Assembly (NCBI RefSeq): GCF_029853675.1
Contig: NZ_CP122539.1
Location: 2,933,001-2,997,000 of the forward strand
DNA from: Tenacibaculum tangerinum
GTDB taxonomy: Bacteria > Bacteroidota > Bacteroidia > Flavobacteriales > Flavobacteriaceae
Length of the DNA stretch: 64,000 bases
Direction: 5' to 3'
Positions within the stretch are counted from its first letter, which is position 1, and each line of letters opens with the position of its first letter. Under the pieces are notes generated by a model, which searched no databases, was not told the origin of the DNA, and saw nothing but the letters and a program-made list of their open reading frames with translations. This document shows, one piece after another, positions 63,707 to 64,000 of the stretch. The translations under genes were made by a program, and so were the position numbers.

Positions 63707-64000
63707 CTAATTAAAACGTTCTACATTAAAAGGAGTCATAGGTAAACTCGTTTTTTTATCAGAAATAATTTCAGAAACCAATTTACCCGTAGCAGGGCCT
63801 AAACTCCATCCCATCATAGCATGTCCAGTTGCTACGGTTACATTTTTAATCTTTGATAGTCTGCCAATGTATGGTAATCCATCAGGAGAGCATGGGCGTA
63901 AGCCAGTTTCAACATTGTTTATTTCGTTTTCATTGATGCTTAATCCGTTGTAATAACTTTTACTAGCATTTACAATGGCATCTACTCTTTTTTTATTGAT
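63707..64000 (-). CDS. Partial FAD-dependent D-amino-acid dehydrogenase-like gene (3' end)
   Basis: The frame is open to the window edge; the stop is TAG at 63709-63707. The visible 97 codons are the C-terminal FAD-binding part of a DAO/DadA-type oxidoreductase: ETGLRPCSPDGLPYIGR and VATGHAMMGWSLGPATGKLVSE. The N-terminus with the dinucleotide motif lies outside. It converges on the racemase operon, consistent with oxidation of D-amino acids. Confidence 0.88.
   Translation of the reverse strand: MNKKRVDAIVNASKSYYNGLSINENEINNVETGLRPCSPDGLPYIGRLSKIKNVTVATGHAMMGWSLGPATGKLVSEIISDKKTSLPMTPFNVERFN

Overview
The window looks like a chromosomal segment from a low-GC marine Flavobacteriaceae bacterium, most like Tenacibaculum or a close relative. 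This is judged from gene content, not from a search. Supporting signs are the gliding-motility pair gldB-gldC, the short primary sigma factor beside bS21, DUF6146/DUF4920/DUF6090-type proteins, and Bacteroidota -7 promoter elements (TAnnTTTG) upstream of many genes with few Shine-Dalgarno sequences. No rRNA, tRNA or CRISPR array was seen.

Layout. 1-21950 is mostly housekeeping: a partial lipoprotein, sppA, an M24 peptidase, tag, DPP III, an SDR-HAD-MazG-like cluster, hflX, a TonB-domain protein, an LRR protein, dnaG, nadE, gldBC, ahcY, a phosphopantetheinyl transferase and a probable thiamine uptake operon (YkoF-like, PnuT-like, NadR-like kinase). 21951-36193 is an accessory island. It is bordered on both sides by tandem arrays of related palindromic repeats (21959-22945 and 35751-36178). 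Inside, apart from arfB and transposase genes, all genes are on the minus strand and lie between imperfect palindromic spacers, as in an integron-like cassette array but with no integrase. Cargo is a flavin monooxygenase with a DUF3995 protein, an EF-hand lipoprotein, a DUF6090 protein, a cytidine deaminase/cupin/two-TM-protein operon, and an RloC/PrrC-like ATPase. One spacer has been split by an IS3-family and an IS982-family element 15 bp apart, both with identifiable target duplications. Two internally deleted IS1182-type derivatives sit next to spacers.

36194-64000 returns to core genes: ruvC, a Bax inhibitor-1-type protein, ade, pckA, a saccharopine dehydrogenase-type enzyme, trmM/mnmD, ilvE, a TlpA-like protein, cls, hdeD, a patatin, dsbD, the primary sigma factor and rpsU. 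It ends with a compact operon (SSS symporter, M20 amidohydrolase, alanine racemase, alanine/ornithine racemase-like enzyme) that converges on a D-amino-acid-dehydrogenase-like gene, a likely D-amino-acid utilisation locus.

Three genes (the cupin, cls and alr) are each broken by one missing base in a seven-A run. That points to homopolymer sequencing error or slippage rather than three independent gene losses. mnmD seems to start at ATA, and several short unlisted ORFs are candidates for real small genes.
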